From Candidatus Aminicenantota bacterium (GTDB lineage: Bacteria; Acidobacteriota; Aminicenantia; Aminicenantales; Aminicenantaceae): 37,669 nt of DNA. The stretch spans positions 1 through 37,669 of the forward strand of contig JAUWTO010000008.1 of NCBI GenBank assembly GCA_030614685.1, in the 5' to 3' direction. The number at the start of each line of letters is the position of its first letter. The first letter of the stretch is position 1. The position numbers were made by a program, and so were the translations under genes. The notes beneath the pieces are model-generated. The model made no database searches and had not been told where the DNA came from. It saw only the letters and a list, made by a program, of their open reading frames with translations. Below are positions 8,103 to 16,821 of this stretch, piece by piece.

Positions 8103-9737
8103 ATGGCTCGGAGAATGGGGCTGTGGCCGGCACTGCTGCTGGTCGCCGTGGCCTTTTTAGCAGGTACTCACTGCGGCAAGACATAGCAGGGGTATGACCT
8201 GATCATAAGAGGCGGCACGCTGATCGACGGATCCGGCACGGCCGGTTTTGTGGGAGACATCGGAATCAGGGGCGATCGCATCATCAAGATCGGCCGGCTC
8301 AACAGCAGCCCAGCACAAAACGTGATCGATGCCAAGGGCCTGGTCGTCACACCCGGTTTTATCGATGTCCACACTCACTGTGACCGGGCCATAGCAGAGG
8401 TCCCGACCGTGGACAACTACGTCCTGCAGGGCGTGACCACGGTCATCGGAGGAAACTGTGGCGGCCATCCCTATCCGGTATCCCAGCTTTTCACGCGGAT
8501 AACGGAGCAGGGGATTGCGCTCAACTTCGGCACCCTTATCGGACACAACACCATCCGCAGAGAGGTCATGGCCATGGCCATGGAGGCACCCACGCCGCAG
8601 CAGATGGAACGGATGAAGGTACTGCTGCGCCAGGAAATGCAGGCGGGTGGACTGGGGCTATCCACGGGGCTGGCGTATCTCCCTGGTACATTTTCTGACA
8701 CGGAAGAACTGGTAGAACTGGCCTCGGTGATTGCGCCCTTCGGTGGGATCTACGCCACACACCTGAGAGATCAAGCGGAGGGCATCACGGATTCCATCGA
8801 GGAAGCGCTGCGGATCGGAGAGGAGAATGAGCTGCCGGTCCAGATATCACACATCAAGCTGTCGGACGATAAGGTTTGGGGGGAGATCGAGCGGATCACG
8901 CGCCCGGTCGAAGAGGCCAGAGCCCGGGGATTGGAGGTGTATCTGGACCAGTATCCCTACGTCGCAACCAGCTCGGGTTTCACTTCCAGCTTCCCTTCCT
9001 GGGCGTTTGACGGCGGTCGGGAGCGCTTCCTGGCCAGGCTTGAGGATGCGGCGGACTTCACCAGGATCAAGAACACCATCATCCAGAAAAGGCTGGTCTC
9101 CTCGCGAGGGATCGACAGACTCTCAACGATCTACATCGCCTCTTACCAGCACGAGCCCGGTTATCAGGGGAAAAACCTCAGGGAGCTCCTGATGGAACTG
9201 GGTAAGGAACCAACCCCTGACAATGCCGCACTGTTGATCATAGAGATTCAGAAAAACGGGGGAGCGCAGGGGGTCTTCTTCCAGATGGACGAGGCAGACG
9301 TTGAATCCCTGATGAAGCTGGAATACAATATGCATGCCTCGGACGGCGGGATCCAGATTCCCGGCCAGGGCGTCCCACATCCCCGCAACTATGGGACCTT
9401 TCCCCGGGTCATTGCTCATTACGTCAAGAATAGGGGTGTTCTCAAGCTCGATGAAGCCATTCGTAAGATGACCTCCCTGCCGGCCAAAGCGTTCCGTATC
9501 CAGAAGAGGGGCCGGCTCGAGGAAGGCTACTTTGCTGATATCACGATCATTGACTTTCAGCGCTTCAGCGATCAGGCGACATTCTCACAACCGCACCAGT
9601 ACAGCCAGGGATTGGAGTATGTGATTGTGAACGGCAAGATTGTGGTCGAACATGAGCATCTCACCGGCAGGCTGCCCGGAAGGGTGATCTATGGCCCTGG
9701 TAACACGCTCAGGAGAACTGAAAGTGATATTAATTAA
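8103..9737 (+). CDS. N-acyl-D-amino-acid deacylase (D-aminoacylase family amidohydrolase), one in-frame TAG at codon 28
   Basis: From ATG 8103 the frame encodes a signal-peptide-like start (MARRMGLWPALLLVAVAFLA), meets TAG at 8184-8186, then continues without interruption to TAA at 9735-9737, 545 codons in all. After the TAG the catalytic protein begins at YDLIIRGGTLIDGSG, the normal start of D-aminoacylases, with no usable start codon before it; the ORF-track start at 8250 cuts off the first strand. Metal and active-site motifs are intact: DVHTHCD, GVTTVIGGNCG with the family cysteine, YATHLRDQ, ISHIKLSD and HASDGG. Such enzymes hydrolyse N-acyl-D-amino acids, and the leader suggests export. 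Promoter and ribosome-binding site are good. The amber codon at the leader/enzyme border may be read through or may have just inactivated the gene. Confidence 0.83.
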
Positions 9738-10071
9738 GCAGGATGTTGACGTTCAAACAGTACCTATGGAGATGGAGGGCGTGAAAGGCGTCTTCAAAAG
9801 GGTTCTGATCGGTCCTGAGGATGGTTCGGATACCATTGTCATGCGGCATTTTCGTGTAGACCCAGGGGGACACACCCCCTTTCATTCCCACGAATTCGAG
9901 CATGTGGTAAAGATCATGAGCGGCCGGGGGAGCGTATATGGAGGACCCGGAAAGGAGACGAAAGTCAAATCGGGCCAAAGCCTGTTCGTCCCTGGAGGGA
10001 CCATGCATCAATTCCGTAACCCCTTCGAAGAGCCGTTCGATTTTTTATGCATTATTAAGAATCAGGATTGA
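9724..10071 (+). CDS. Small cupin-domain protein
   Basis: A 115-aa single-domain cupin. The two conserved motifs are visible: GGHTPFHSHEFEHVVKIMSGRG (motif 1, with HxH and Glu as metal ligands) and PGGTMHQFRNP (motif 2, with the last His). I chose GTG 9724 because AGGAGAAC lies about 8 nt upstream; the ORF-track start at 9691 is deep in the previous gene. The gene overlaps the end of the D-aminoacylase-like gene by 14 bp, implying translational coupling and a shared pathway. Function of small cupins is diverse (isomerase, dioxygenase, sugar or amino acid binding), and nothing in the sequence picks one. Confidence 0.82.
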   Translation: MILIKQDVDVQTVPMEMEGVKGVFKRVLIGPEDGSDTIVMRHFRVDPGGHTPFHSHEFEHVVKIMSGRGSVYGGPGKETKVKSGQSLFVPGGTMHQFRNPFEEPFDFLCIIKNQD

Positions 10072-10084
10072 GTCAGAAGCAGAT

Positions 10085-11068
10085 ATGAAAGCCAACACCA
10101 ACAAGGCCATCGAATTTTTACTTGCAAGGGGAAACCTCCCGATTCTGTACTGGCTGAAAAAGGACATCTTGGAAGTGCCTATAGAGCGGGAGTACAAGAA
10201 CCTGCAGAAGTTCGCCTCCCGGATCCGTATCCTGGAAAGTCAGAGGAAAAACGGAGGATGGTGCCGGAAAGAATACGAGGACAATCCTCGTTGGGAAAAG
10301 ACGTATTACATCGTTGAGACCCTGCACAACGCCTTCAGGCTCCATGACTATGCCTGCGACATGAATCTTGAAGAGATCCAGAGGCTGGTCGAATTCCTTT
10401 TTACTACCCAGACCAATGAAGGGGACTTTCGCGGAGCATACTTCAACGAGTACGCGCCGACTTATCATGCCCTGACCCTGGAAGTGCTCTGCCTGTTCGG
10501 CCTGGATGGGGATAAAAGGGTTCAGAAAGGATTCCGTTGGCTCAGTCGGAACCGGCAGTCAGATGGTGGCTGGGTCATCCCTTACCGCACGATTGACAAA
10601 GCCGAGCTGAAAGAACGTTACAACCTGGTTGCTCAGAAAAATATAAAACCGCTCAAACCCGATCCTTCCAGGCCTTCCTCCCATCTGGTCACTGGCATGG
10701 TCCTGCGGGCCATGGCCGCCTCTCCTACCTGGCGTAGGAACAAAGACGCCCGTAAGGCCGGCGAGTTGATGACAGAGCGCTTTTTTAAGCCAGATGTCTA
10801 TGAAGATCGCCAGCAGGCGCGTTACTGGGAAGAGATCACCTACCCGTTTTGGGCGACCGATATACTGAGCAGCCTGGACTCACTGGCCAAGATCGGCTTT
10901 ACTGTGGAACATCCAGGGACAAATACGGCGTTCGAATGGCTTTTAAAGCACCAGGACAGCCATGGATACTGGACGGCGGGGTCAAAGAAGACCGCTCTGG
11001 AAGACCAACTCTGGATAACCCTCTCGGCGTTGCGGGTGATCAAAAACCTGGGTCTGCTCAGTCTCTGA
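10085..11068 (+). CDS. Alpha/alpha-toroid (terpenoid cyclase/prenyltransferase-like repeat) protein
   Basis: A 327-aa soluble protein with at least four internal repeats of the squalene-cyclase/prenyltransferase barrel type, each with a Q/N-rich turn before an aromatic: ESQRKNGGW, TTQTNEGDFRGAY, NRQSDGGWVIP and HQDSHGYWTAG. The DxDD acid motif of squalene-hopene cyclases is not seen, and it is half their length, so it is probably not a triterpene cyclase. ATG 10085 follows the cupin gene by 13 bp, making a three-gene run with the D-aminoacylase-like gene. The role is unknown; such barrels also occur in proteins that bind or modify peptides. It ends 6 bp before the convergent gene at 11075. 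Confidence 0.7.
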   Translation: MKANTNKAIEFLLARGNLPILYWLKKDILEVPIEREYKNLQKFASRIRILESQRKNGGWCRKEYEDNPRWEKTYYIVETLHNAFRLHDYACDMNLEEIQRLVEFLFTTQTNEGDFRGAYFNEYAPTYHALTLEVLCLFGLDGDKRVQKGFRWLSRNRQSDGGWVIPYRTIDKAELKERYNLVAQKNIKPLKPDPSRPSSHLVTGMVLRAMAASPTWRRNKDARKAGELMTERFFKPDVYEDRQQARYWEEITYPFWATDILSSLDSLAKIGFTVEHPGTNTAFEWLLKHQDSHGYWTAGSKKTALEDQLWITLSALRVIKNLGLLSL

Positions 11069-11074
11069 CGGCCG

Positions 11075-11425
11075 TCAGTGGACAAATACAACGAAACGGG
11101 TTTGGAGGTCTGTGAGCAGAAGGTACAGCCGTGCCTGCAGATGGTGGAAGTGCTTGTTCCGTGTCAGGCTTTCTTCTGAATTCCCGGGAAACAAGATCAT
11201 CCGACGGAAGGAATCCCCTTCGAGATAACAGCAGAGAATGTTGTGCACCAGTCGTTTGAATTCCTCGATTTGCACCTGGTCCTTGAGGTGAATGCGTTCG
11301 GTCTCGCTGAGAAAATGCGTGAAGACGTTGGCCCACTCCCGGTTCTCTCCCTGATGCAGGGTTGCAACGATGTCGCTCAGGACCAGCGCAAGCTCCTCGA
11401 TCCTCCATTTTTCGATCTTGAGCAT
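11075..11425 (-). CDS. Hypothetical 116-aa protein
   Basis: I do not recognise this gene with confidence. It is predicted to be mostly helical and soluble, without signal peptide or membrane segment. The N-terminal half (ELALVLSDIVATLHQGENREW) vaguely recalls small DUF6966-type helical proteins, a guess only. Start ATG 11425 has no clear ribosome-binding site. Its upstream region is the C-rich tandem repeat patch between it and folK, so those repeats may lie in its promoter or leader. It is convergent with the toroid gene. The opposite-strand ORF at 11243 covers the same bases and looks like a shadow. Confidence 0.5.
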   Translation of the reverse strand: MLKIEKWRIEELALVLSDIVATLHQGENREWANVFTHFLSETERIHLKDQVQIEEFKRLVHNILCCYLEGDSFRRMILFPGNSEESLTRNKHFHHLQARLYLLLTDLQTRFVVFVH

Positions 11426-11476
11426 GGTTTAGTAATACTGCCAGAACTTTCCCTAAAAATCCACCCCTGCCAACCC

Positions 11477-11610
11477 TCCCCCTTTTGTCTCCCACCCTCC
11501 GTACGCAAGTTCGATACTCGAAGATGTCTCCCCCTTTTGTCTCTCACACCCTACCGTGCGCTAAAACGACGATTTGAAGTTCACCCCCTCACGTCTCCCA
11601 GCCTTGCGTC
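11477..11610. repeat. Degenerate C-rich tandem repeat, about 2.6 units of 52-54 bp
   Basis: TCCCCCTTTTGTCTC occurs exactly twice, at 11477-11491 and 11529-11543, a 52-bp period. A third, diverged copy begins at about 11583 (CACCCCCTCACGTCTCCCA). Each unit continues with a CACCCT-like block and a CGTNCGC-like block, then an A-rich stretch containing GAAG. A related pair lies at 35.4 kb. It is intergenic, between the divergently oriented 116-aa gene and folK. Function unknown. Confidence 0.6.
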
Positions 11611-11693
11611 TGCAAATACGAAGCTAAACTATTCTCTTCCCACGCGTAGAGGATATTTTTGAATCTGTGTGTGCAAGCTGATATCATGAACAC

Positions 11694-12173
11694 ATGCGGT
11701 ACTATCTGGGGCTGGGAGGCAACCTGGGCAATAGAGAGGCTTGTCTCCGGAGATGCAGAAAACGGATCGAGCGTTCTGAGATCCGGATCCGGCGGGAGTC
11801 TTCTCTGTATGAAACGGAACCGGTTGGCATTCGAGGCCAGCCCTGGTTTATCAATCAGGCCATAGAGGTTGAGACGGATCTGGATCCCATCGAGCTCCTG
11901 GAGGTGGTGAAGTCCATTGAAACCGACATGGGGAGAATCCCCGGGATTGTGGGCGGCTCCCGCATGATCGACATCGATATCCTTCTGGCCGGCGATCTGG
12001 TCGTAAACACAGGCCGGCTGCAGCTTCCGCATCCCCGCATGGCGTCCCGCAATTTTGTGCTTGTGCCTCTTTGTGAGATCGCTGCAGGAGCTGTCCATCC
12101 TGTCCTCGGGAAGACCATCGGGGAGCTTCAGGCGGAATGTGGAGACACGTCCGCCTATTCTCTTTATCGATAA
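11694..12173 (+). CDS. folK: 2-amino-4-hydroxy-6-hydroxymethyldihydropteridine pyrophosphokinase
   Basis: A 159-aa full-length HPPK, which transfers pyrophosphate from ATP to 6-hydroxymethyl-dihydropterin in folate synthesis. Signatures are YLGLGGNLGNREA at the start, YETEPVG and QPWFINQAIEVET for pterin and ATP loops, the catalytic segment GGSRMIDIDILL (with the DxD magnesium ligands), and LQLPHPRMASRNFVLVPL. The conserved segment before GGSR is slightly unusual (RIPGIV where many have RERxxRW). The ribosome-binding site before ATG 11694 is weak. No other folate gene is adjacent; the KamA-like gene follows after about 97 bp. Confidence 0.9.
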   Translation: MRYYLGLGGNLGNREACLRRCRKRIERSEIRIRRESSLYETEPVGIRGQPWFINQAIEVETDLDPIELLEVVKSIETDMGRIPGIVGGSRMIDIDILLAGDLVVNTGRLQLPHPRMASRNFVLVPLCEIAAGAVHPVLGKTIGELQAECGDTSAYSLYR

Positions 12174-12269
12174 ATTCTCGAGGCAGGTTTCCTTTTGCCC
12201 TGGTCTGGTTTACACTGTTAAAAAGTCGGCTCTGGAGCCGGCCGGGATATAGTAAAAAGGAACACAGAC

Positions 12270-14186
12270 ATGCCAAACTCGCCGAACGAAAAAAACCGCA
12301 GGCCTCAACCCATCCACACCAAGATTATCGATGATGTCTTTACCGATGCCGTCGAGATGGTCAAACCCCGCTTTGAGGTGAACTATGACGCCTATCTCGA
12401 GCGGTTGTGGCAGGCCAATCCGGAGATCCACAGAAGGATCAAGAGATCCCGCTCACTGGAGGAAGCACGGAGATCGCTCTTTATTTATCTCGAAAAAGCA
12501 GAGAGGCGGCTGTTCGACCTGGACAATGACCTCCACATCCTGGAAAAGGCCACGGTGCGGGAATGCATCCGTGCATTCAAGAGCATCATCGGGCCCATCA
12601 ACGAATATAGGACCGGGACCTCTGCGCTGGACAACCTTTGGAAGATGGGCCGAGGCCGGACTGAGGAACTGGCTCATCCGGTAGGTGTCGGGTTTCTCAT
12701 GGAGTTCATCAACCTTTTTCGGGGCGTGGCCGGAAAATCCAACATCTATTTTGAATCGCGCGAGGCAAAGAAGGGAATCCCGGATTTCCTTCGCCTTGAG
12801 GGACGGGAAGCGGCTACAGCACGCTCAGAAGCCCTGGATGAACTTGGCTCCACCATCCACAAATACTTCAAAAAGTATCCTTCGGGGCTGGAACCCGATG
12901 TGATCACCTGGCGAAAGGAGAACCGGGATCGTATCCTTCACTTCTTCAAAGCATCACAGGAGGACTGGAACGATTACAGATGGCAGCTTCGTCACGTCAT
13001 ACGCACTGCGGAACCCCTGAAAAGCTTGATCGAGCTTACCACGGAGCAGCAGGAGGCCATTGACAAGGCGATACAGAACCGGATTCCCTTCGGGATCACA
13101 CCCTATTACCTCCATCTCATGGACCGGGAGATCGCCCTGGATTATGACCATGCTGTACGGGCCCAGGTCATCCCACCTCCGGATTACGTCGACATCATGG
13201 CCGATCACAGGCGGGACCGGGGACTGGTGTTTGATTTTATGGGTGAACATGATACCTCACCCGTCGACCTGATCACACGCCGCTATCCTGGGATCGCGAT
13301 CATCAAACCCTTCAACACCTGCTCCCAGATATGCGTCTACTGTCAGCGCAACTGGGAGATCGATGAAGTGCTGGATCCCGGGGCCATGTCCCCTCAGAAT
13401 ATCCTACAGGAGGCGGTGGACTGGCTGAGTGCACATCCGGCCATCGGTGACATCCTGGTCACGGGAGGCGATCCCTTGATTATGAAAGATGAGCAGATCT
13501 CCTGGCTGATGCAGGCCCTGTGCGAAATTCCGCACATATATAGGATCCGTATAGGATCGCGCACGCCGGTGGTTCTGCCGATGCGCTGGACAGACCAGCT
13601 GCTTGAGATCCTGAGCGATGCCCACAAGCCCGGGAGGAGGGAGGTCGCCGTTGTGACCCATTTCGAGCACTGCTATGAGATCACTCCGGAGGCCCGGGAC
13701 GCCGTACAAAAGATCCGGCGCGCCGGGATGGGCGTATACAACCAGGAGGTGTTCACTATGGAAAACTCGAGGAGGTTCGAGACAGCCAAAATGCGCAAAG
13801 ACCTGCGCCTGATCGGTGTGGACCCGTATTACACCTTCAACATGAAAGGCAAAGAAGAAACCCGTCGGTATATGGTCCCTATCGCCCGCATATTGCAGGA
13901 ACGAAAGGAGGAGGCCAGGCTGCTTCCCGGTCTGGGCCGTACGGATGAGCCGGTGTTCAACGTCCCCAAGCTGGGGAAGAACCACCTCCGGTCCTGGCAG
14001 GACCACCGGTTGGTCATGGTGCTCCCGGACGGTTCTCGGGTATATGAGTTCCATCCCTGGGAAAAGAACATCGAGCCGGTCCCTCCCTATAATTATATCG
14101 ATGTGCCCATCTATGACTACCTGGAGGAACTGGCCGCACGTGGTGAGAACATCCGCGATTATCGGACCATCTGGTTCTATTATTGA
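12270..14186 (+). CDS. KamA-family radical SAM aminomutase-like protein with long N-terminal extension
   Basis: A 638-aa protein. The radical SAM cluster motif is CSQICVYC, at about residues 351-358. The core matches the lysine 2,3-aminomutase family: WNDYRWQLRHVI (about 230-240), GDPLIMKDEQISWLM, RIRIGSRTPVVLPMRW and GVYNQEVFT. About 225 residues precede the core, so it is much longer than typical KamA. The segment that in lysine 2,3-aminomutases reads like VDAPGGGGK, and helps bind the side-chain amine of lysine, is replaced by FNVPKLGKNHLRS, so the substrate may not be lysine. AAGGA lies about 9 nt before ATG 12270. Saccharopine-pathway lysine genes lie about 4 kb downstream, but a link is speculative. 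Confidence 0.85.
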   Translation: MPNSPNEKNRRPQPIHTKIIDDVFTDAVEMVKPRFEVNYDAYLERLWQANPEIHRRIKRSRSLEEARRSLFIYLEKAERRLFDLDNDLHILEKATVRECIRAFKSIIGPINEYRTGTSALDNLWKMGRGRTEELAHPVGVGFLMEFINLFRGVAGKSNIYFESREAKKGIPDFLRLEGREAATARSEALDELGSTIHKYFKKYPSGLEPDVITWRKENRDRILHFFKASQEDWNDYRWQLRHVIRTAEPLKSLIELTTEQQEAIDKAIQNRIPFGITPYYLHLMDREIALDYDHAVRAQVIPPPDYVDIMADHRRDRGLVFDFMGEHDTSPVDLITRRYPGIAIIKPFNTCSQICVYCQRNWEIDEVLDPGAMSPQNILQEAVDWLSAHPAIGDILVTGGDPLIMKDEQISWLMQALCEIPHIYRIRIGSRTPVVLPMRWTDQLLEILSDAHKPGRREVAVVTHFEHCYEITPEARDAVQKIRRAGMGVYNQEVFTMENSRRFETAKMRKDLRLIGVDPYYTFNMKGKEETRRYMVPIARILQERKEEARLLPGLGRTDEPVFNVPKLGKNHLRSWQDHRLVMVLPDGSRVYEFHPWEKNIEPVPPYNYIDVPIYDYLEELAARGENIRDYRTIWFYY

Positions 14187-14204
14187 TCTTTCGAGAGAGC
14201 GGCC

Positions 14205-16388
14205 ATGAGACGATCCCTTGGCATAGCTGTTGCACTATTCCTGCTTGTTACGGGGCCGCTCCATGCCCTGGAAAGACCCCGGATCGGATTGGTCCTCGGG
14301 GCGGGCGGTGCTAAGGGGCTGGCTCACATCCCCATCCTGAAGCTGCTTGACGAGCTGGATATCCCCGTAGACTGCATCGTCGGGACCAGCATCGGGGGGA
14401 TCATTGGTGCGCTCTACGCCATGGGCCATACCGGTTCTGAGATCGAAAAAATCACGGAGGGACTGGAGTGGGATATGCTGTTCCGGGACCGCCCCCCTCG
14501 TGCCCAAAGGCCTTACTTCACTAAGAAGGATGATGGGAAATATCAGCTGGACTTGATCTGGGACGACTGGGTTCCATCGCCTCCCCAGGGGCTCATATTC
14601 GGGCAGAACATCTTTCAGATGCTGTCGGTCCTCACGTTTCCCTATGCCACGGTGCGTGATTTTGACCTCCTGCCCGTTCCCTTTCGCTGCGTAGCAGTGG
14701 ACCTGGTGACAGGCACTCAGGTTGTCCTGGAAGAGGGATCCTTGGCCCTGGCCCTTCGTGCCACTATGGCCATCCCGACTGTCTTCAGTCCTGTTACATG
14801 GGGCGGTCAGCTACTGGTTGACGGAGGGCTCCTCAACAGCCTGCCGGTCGATGTGGCCCGGGAGATGGGGGCGGATATCGTCATTGCGGTCGACCTGGCC
14901 ACACCCCTGGGCGGCCCGGAGAGCTTGGATTCGGCGGCCCGCATCCTCTCTCAGAGTATACGCCTGGTCGAGCACGAACACAGGCGGGAAAACGCAGTGG
15001 CTGCAGACATACTGATCCAGCCGGACATGATGGACCTGGGGGCCATGGATTTTTTTTCCCAGCAGAAACGGGAGAAAATATATGAGCAGGGCGAGGCAGC
15101 AGCCCAAGCGGCAAGGGAAGAGCTGTTGAGAATCAAGGAGCGGTATAGCCTGTCCCGGGAGGAGCGATCCAGTCGAGAAGCGAGAAAAGACTTGCTGACC
15201 ATCGGCGAAATAAGCGTGACGGGCAACGAACGGCTTTCTCAGGAATTCATATTGTCCCAGTTAGATATCCTTCCGGGTGAGCAGGTCGATGTCGAAAAAA
15301 TCAACCGCAAAGTCCAGGGCATTTATGCCCTGGGATATTTTGAACATATTCACTATGAGACAAACCAACTGTTCGGGGAAGAGATAGCTCTCGTGCTGAT
15401 TGTAAGGGAGCTGCCGCGCGGCAAGCTCCGTCTCGGAATCCGCTATGACAACCTGCACAAACTGGTGGGGATCGCAGGTTTGGATTTCGCCAACGTATTG
15501 ATTTCAGGACTGCGTATCGAGAATGAACTCCAGGTCTTCGGCCTGACACACATCCGGTCCCGCCTCTACTTCCCATCGCGAACGCTGAATCTGCCCGTCT
15601 ATCCACTGCTGGAGGTTCGGTACCGCAACATCCCTTCCCGGATCTTCGATGGGGAGGGGGAGCGCATCGCCTCTTACAACGACCGGGCTTGGAACCTGGA
15701 CCTGGGGATCGGATTGCTGCCCGCAAAGTGGTTAAACGCTGAGATCACCTTCCGGATGGAGGAGATAAACCTCAGGCCCACCTCTGCGCTCCCGGATCCA
15801 GACCTTTTGCCCAATCTAAAGGACAGCCTGCGTCTGATCGCGGCCGGATTCACTCTCGACACGCTTGACGATGTCCAGCTTCCGAACCAAGGTGTAAAAC
15901 TCGAACTATTCTATGAAGGGAGCTTCAAGGAGCTCTCTTCCGACCTGGCGTATGACAAGCTGGAGGCCTCCTTGGACAGTTATCTTACTTTCGCAGAACG
16001 GCACACGGGCCGCCTTTTCTTGTTTTTAGGCCGGACCTGGGGAGAGATTCCTTTTTATAAATATTTCAACTTGGGACGACCGCAGACTTTTGTTGGCATG
16101 CGCTATGACCAGCTGTTCGGAAGCCAGATGGAGGTCCTCAGGGCGGAATACCGATTTCGATACAACAGCTTTCTCAACTTCAACCTGATGGGCAACGTGG
16201 CCTTCGACTTCGGCCAGGAAGCCAGGCCTGAGCTCGGCAATCCGGTGCTGTGGGGCTGCGGAGCAGCGGCTGTGGTCGATTCTCCGATAGGGACGGTGGA
16301 GATCATCTACAGCCTTGGAAGCCGGAGCCTGTCCCAACCGGGCCAGACACAGAACGTGCTCTATGTGGCCCTGGGAACCCGGTTCTAA
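14205..16388 (+). CDS. Outer-membrane patatin-like phospholipase with POTRA and BamA-type barrel
   Basis: A 727-aa exported protein. Residues 1-22 form a signal peptide ending near LHA. A patatin lipase domain follows: oxyanion loop GAGGAKG, nucleophile elbow GTSIGG, and catalytic Asp in DGGLLNSLP, together the Ser-Asp dyad. Next comes one POTRA-like segment (about 330-395, ISVTGNERLSQEFILSQLDI), then an antiparallel beta-rich region ending YVALGTRF with the terminal phenylalanine typical of outer-membrane barrels. This is the PlpD-like layout, in which a type Vd-like barrel anchors or exports the lipase. It starts 18 bp after the KamA-like gene and ends 8 bp before the convergent yraN stop. 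All catalytic residues are present. Confidence 0.91.
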   Translation: MRRSLGIAVALFLLVTGPLHALERPRIGLVLGAGGAKGLAHIPILKLLDELDIPVDCIVGTSIGGIIGALYAMGHTGSEIEKITEGLEWDMLFRDRPPRAQRPYFTKKDDGKYQLDLIWDDWVPSPPQGLIFGQNIFQMLSVLTFPYATVRDFDLLPVPFRCVAVDLVTGTQVVLEEGSLALALRATMAIPTVFSPVTWGGQLLVDGGLLNSLPVDVAREMGADIVIAVDLATPLGGPESLDSAARILSQSIRLVEHEHRRENAVAADILIQPDMMDLGAMDFFSQQKREKIYEQGEAAAQAAREELLRIKERYSLSREERSSREARKDLLTIGEISVTGNERLSQEFILSQLDILPGEQVDVEKINRKVQGIYALGYFEHIHYETNQLFGEEIALVLIVRELPRGKLRLGIRYDNLHKLVGIAGLDFANVLISGLRIENELQVFGLTHIRSRLYFPSRTLNLPVYPLLEVRYRNIPSRIFDGEGERIASYNDRAWNLDLGIGLLPAKWLNAEITFRMEEINLRPTSALPDPDLLPNLKDSLRLIAAGFTLDTLDDVQLPNQGVKLELFYEGSFKELSSDLAYDKLEASLDSYLTFAERHTGRLFLFLGRTWGEIPFYKYFNLGRPQTFVGMRYDQLFGSQMEVLRAEYRFRYNSFLNFNLMGNVAFDFGQEARPELGNPVLWGCGAAAVVDSPIGTVEIIYSLGSRSLSQPGQTQNVLYVALGTRF

Positions 16389-16396
16389 AGAACACC

Positions 16397-16774
16397 TCAT
16401 TCGAAGGCATCACGGTAGTGCCGAATCCGGTATTCCCCTGATCCGGGATCGAACAGGATAGCCAGGACATCAAAACGACATTTGACATCTTCCAGGCGTC
16501 GGTGGAAGAGATAGGCCTCAGCGATGCGGCGGATCTGCCGCTGTTTTACGGGAGTGACCGCTTCCTCAGGAGAAGATGTGGCCGAGCTTCCGCGGGTCTT
16601 GACCTCCACAAATACCAGCACATCCTTTTCATAGGCGATGATGTCGATTTCACCACGACCGAACCGGTAGCTCAGTTCGACCAGTCTGAAATTCTGACGC
16701 CGCAGGTATTCCTGGGCGATGCGTTCTCCCCGAATCCCCAGATCATGGGGTGAGCATGGATAAAAAGGTGGCAT
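16397..16774 (-). CDS. yraN: YraN/UPF0102 family nuclease-fold protein
   Basis: A 125-aa protein of the UPF0102 family, with a restriction-endonuclease-like fold. Motifs are GERIAQEYLRRQNF, then FGRGEIDIIAYEKDVLVFVEVKTR, holding the acidic residues and the ExK expected at the active site. I chose ATG 16774 because GAGGAAAGCGC lies directly upstream and the length then fits the family; the ORF-track start at 16867 would add 31 residues and overlap the end of cysS. It is downstream of cysS on the same strand, probably one transcript. The cellular role is poorly known, perhaps DNA recombination or repair. Confidence 0.88.
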   Translation of the reverse strand: MPPFYPCSPHDLGIRGERIAQEYLRRQNFRLVELSYRFGRGEIDIIAYEKDVLVFVEVKTRGSSATSSPEEAVTPVKQRQIRRIAEAYLFHRRLEDVKCRFDVLAILFDPGSGEYRIRHYRDAFE

Positions 16775-16821
16775 GCGCTTTCCTCGCTCCTCCGGGCGGA
16801 AGGAGAGGTGATCGGGTGAGA

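Noticed and set aside
11477-11610. CRISPR array
   Set aside because: Units are few and diverged, spacers are not distinct from repeats, and there are no cas genes in the window.
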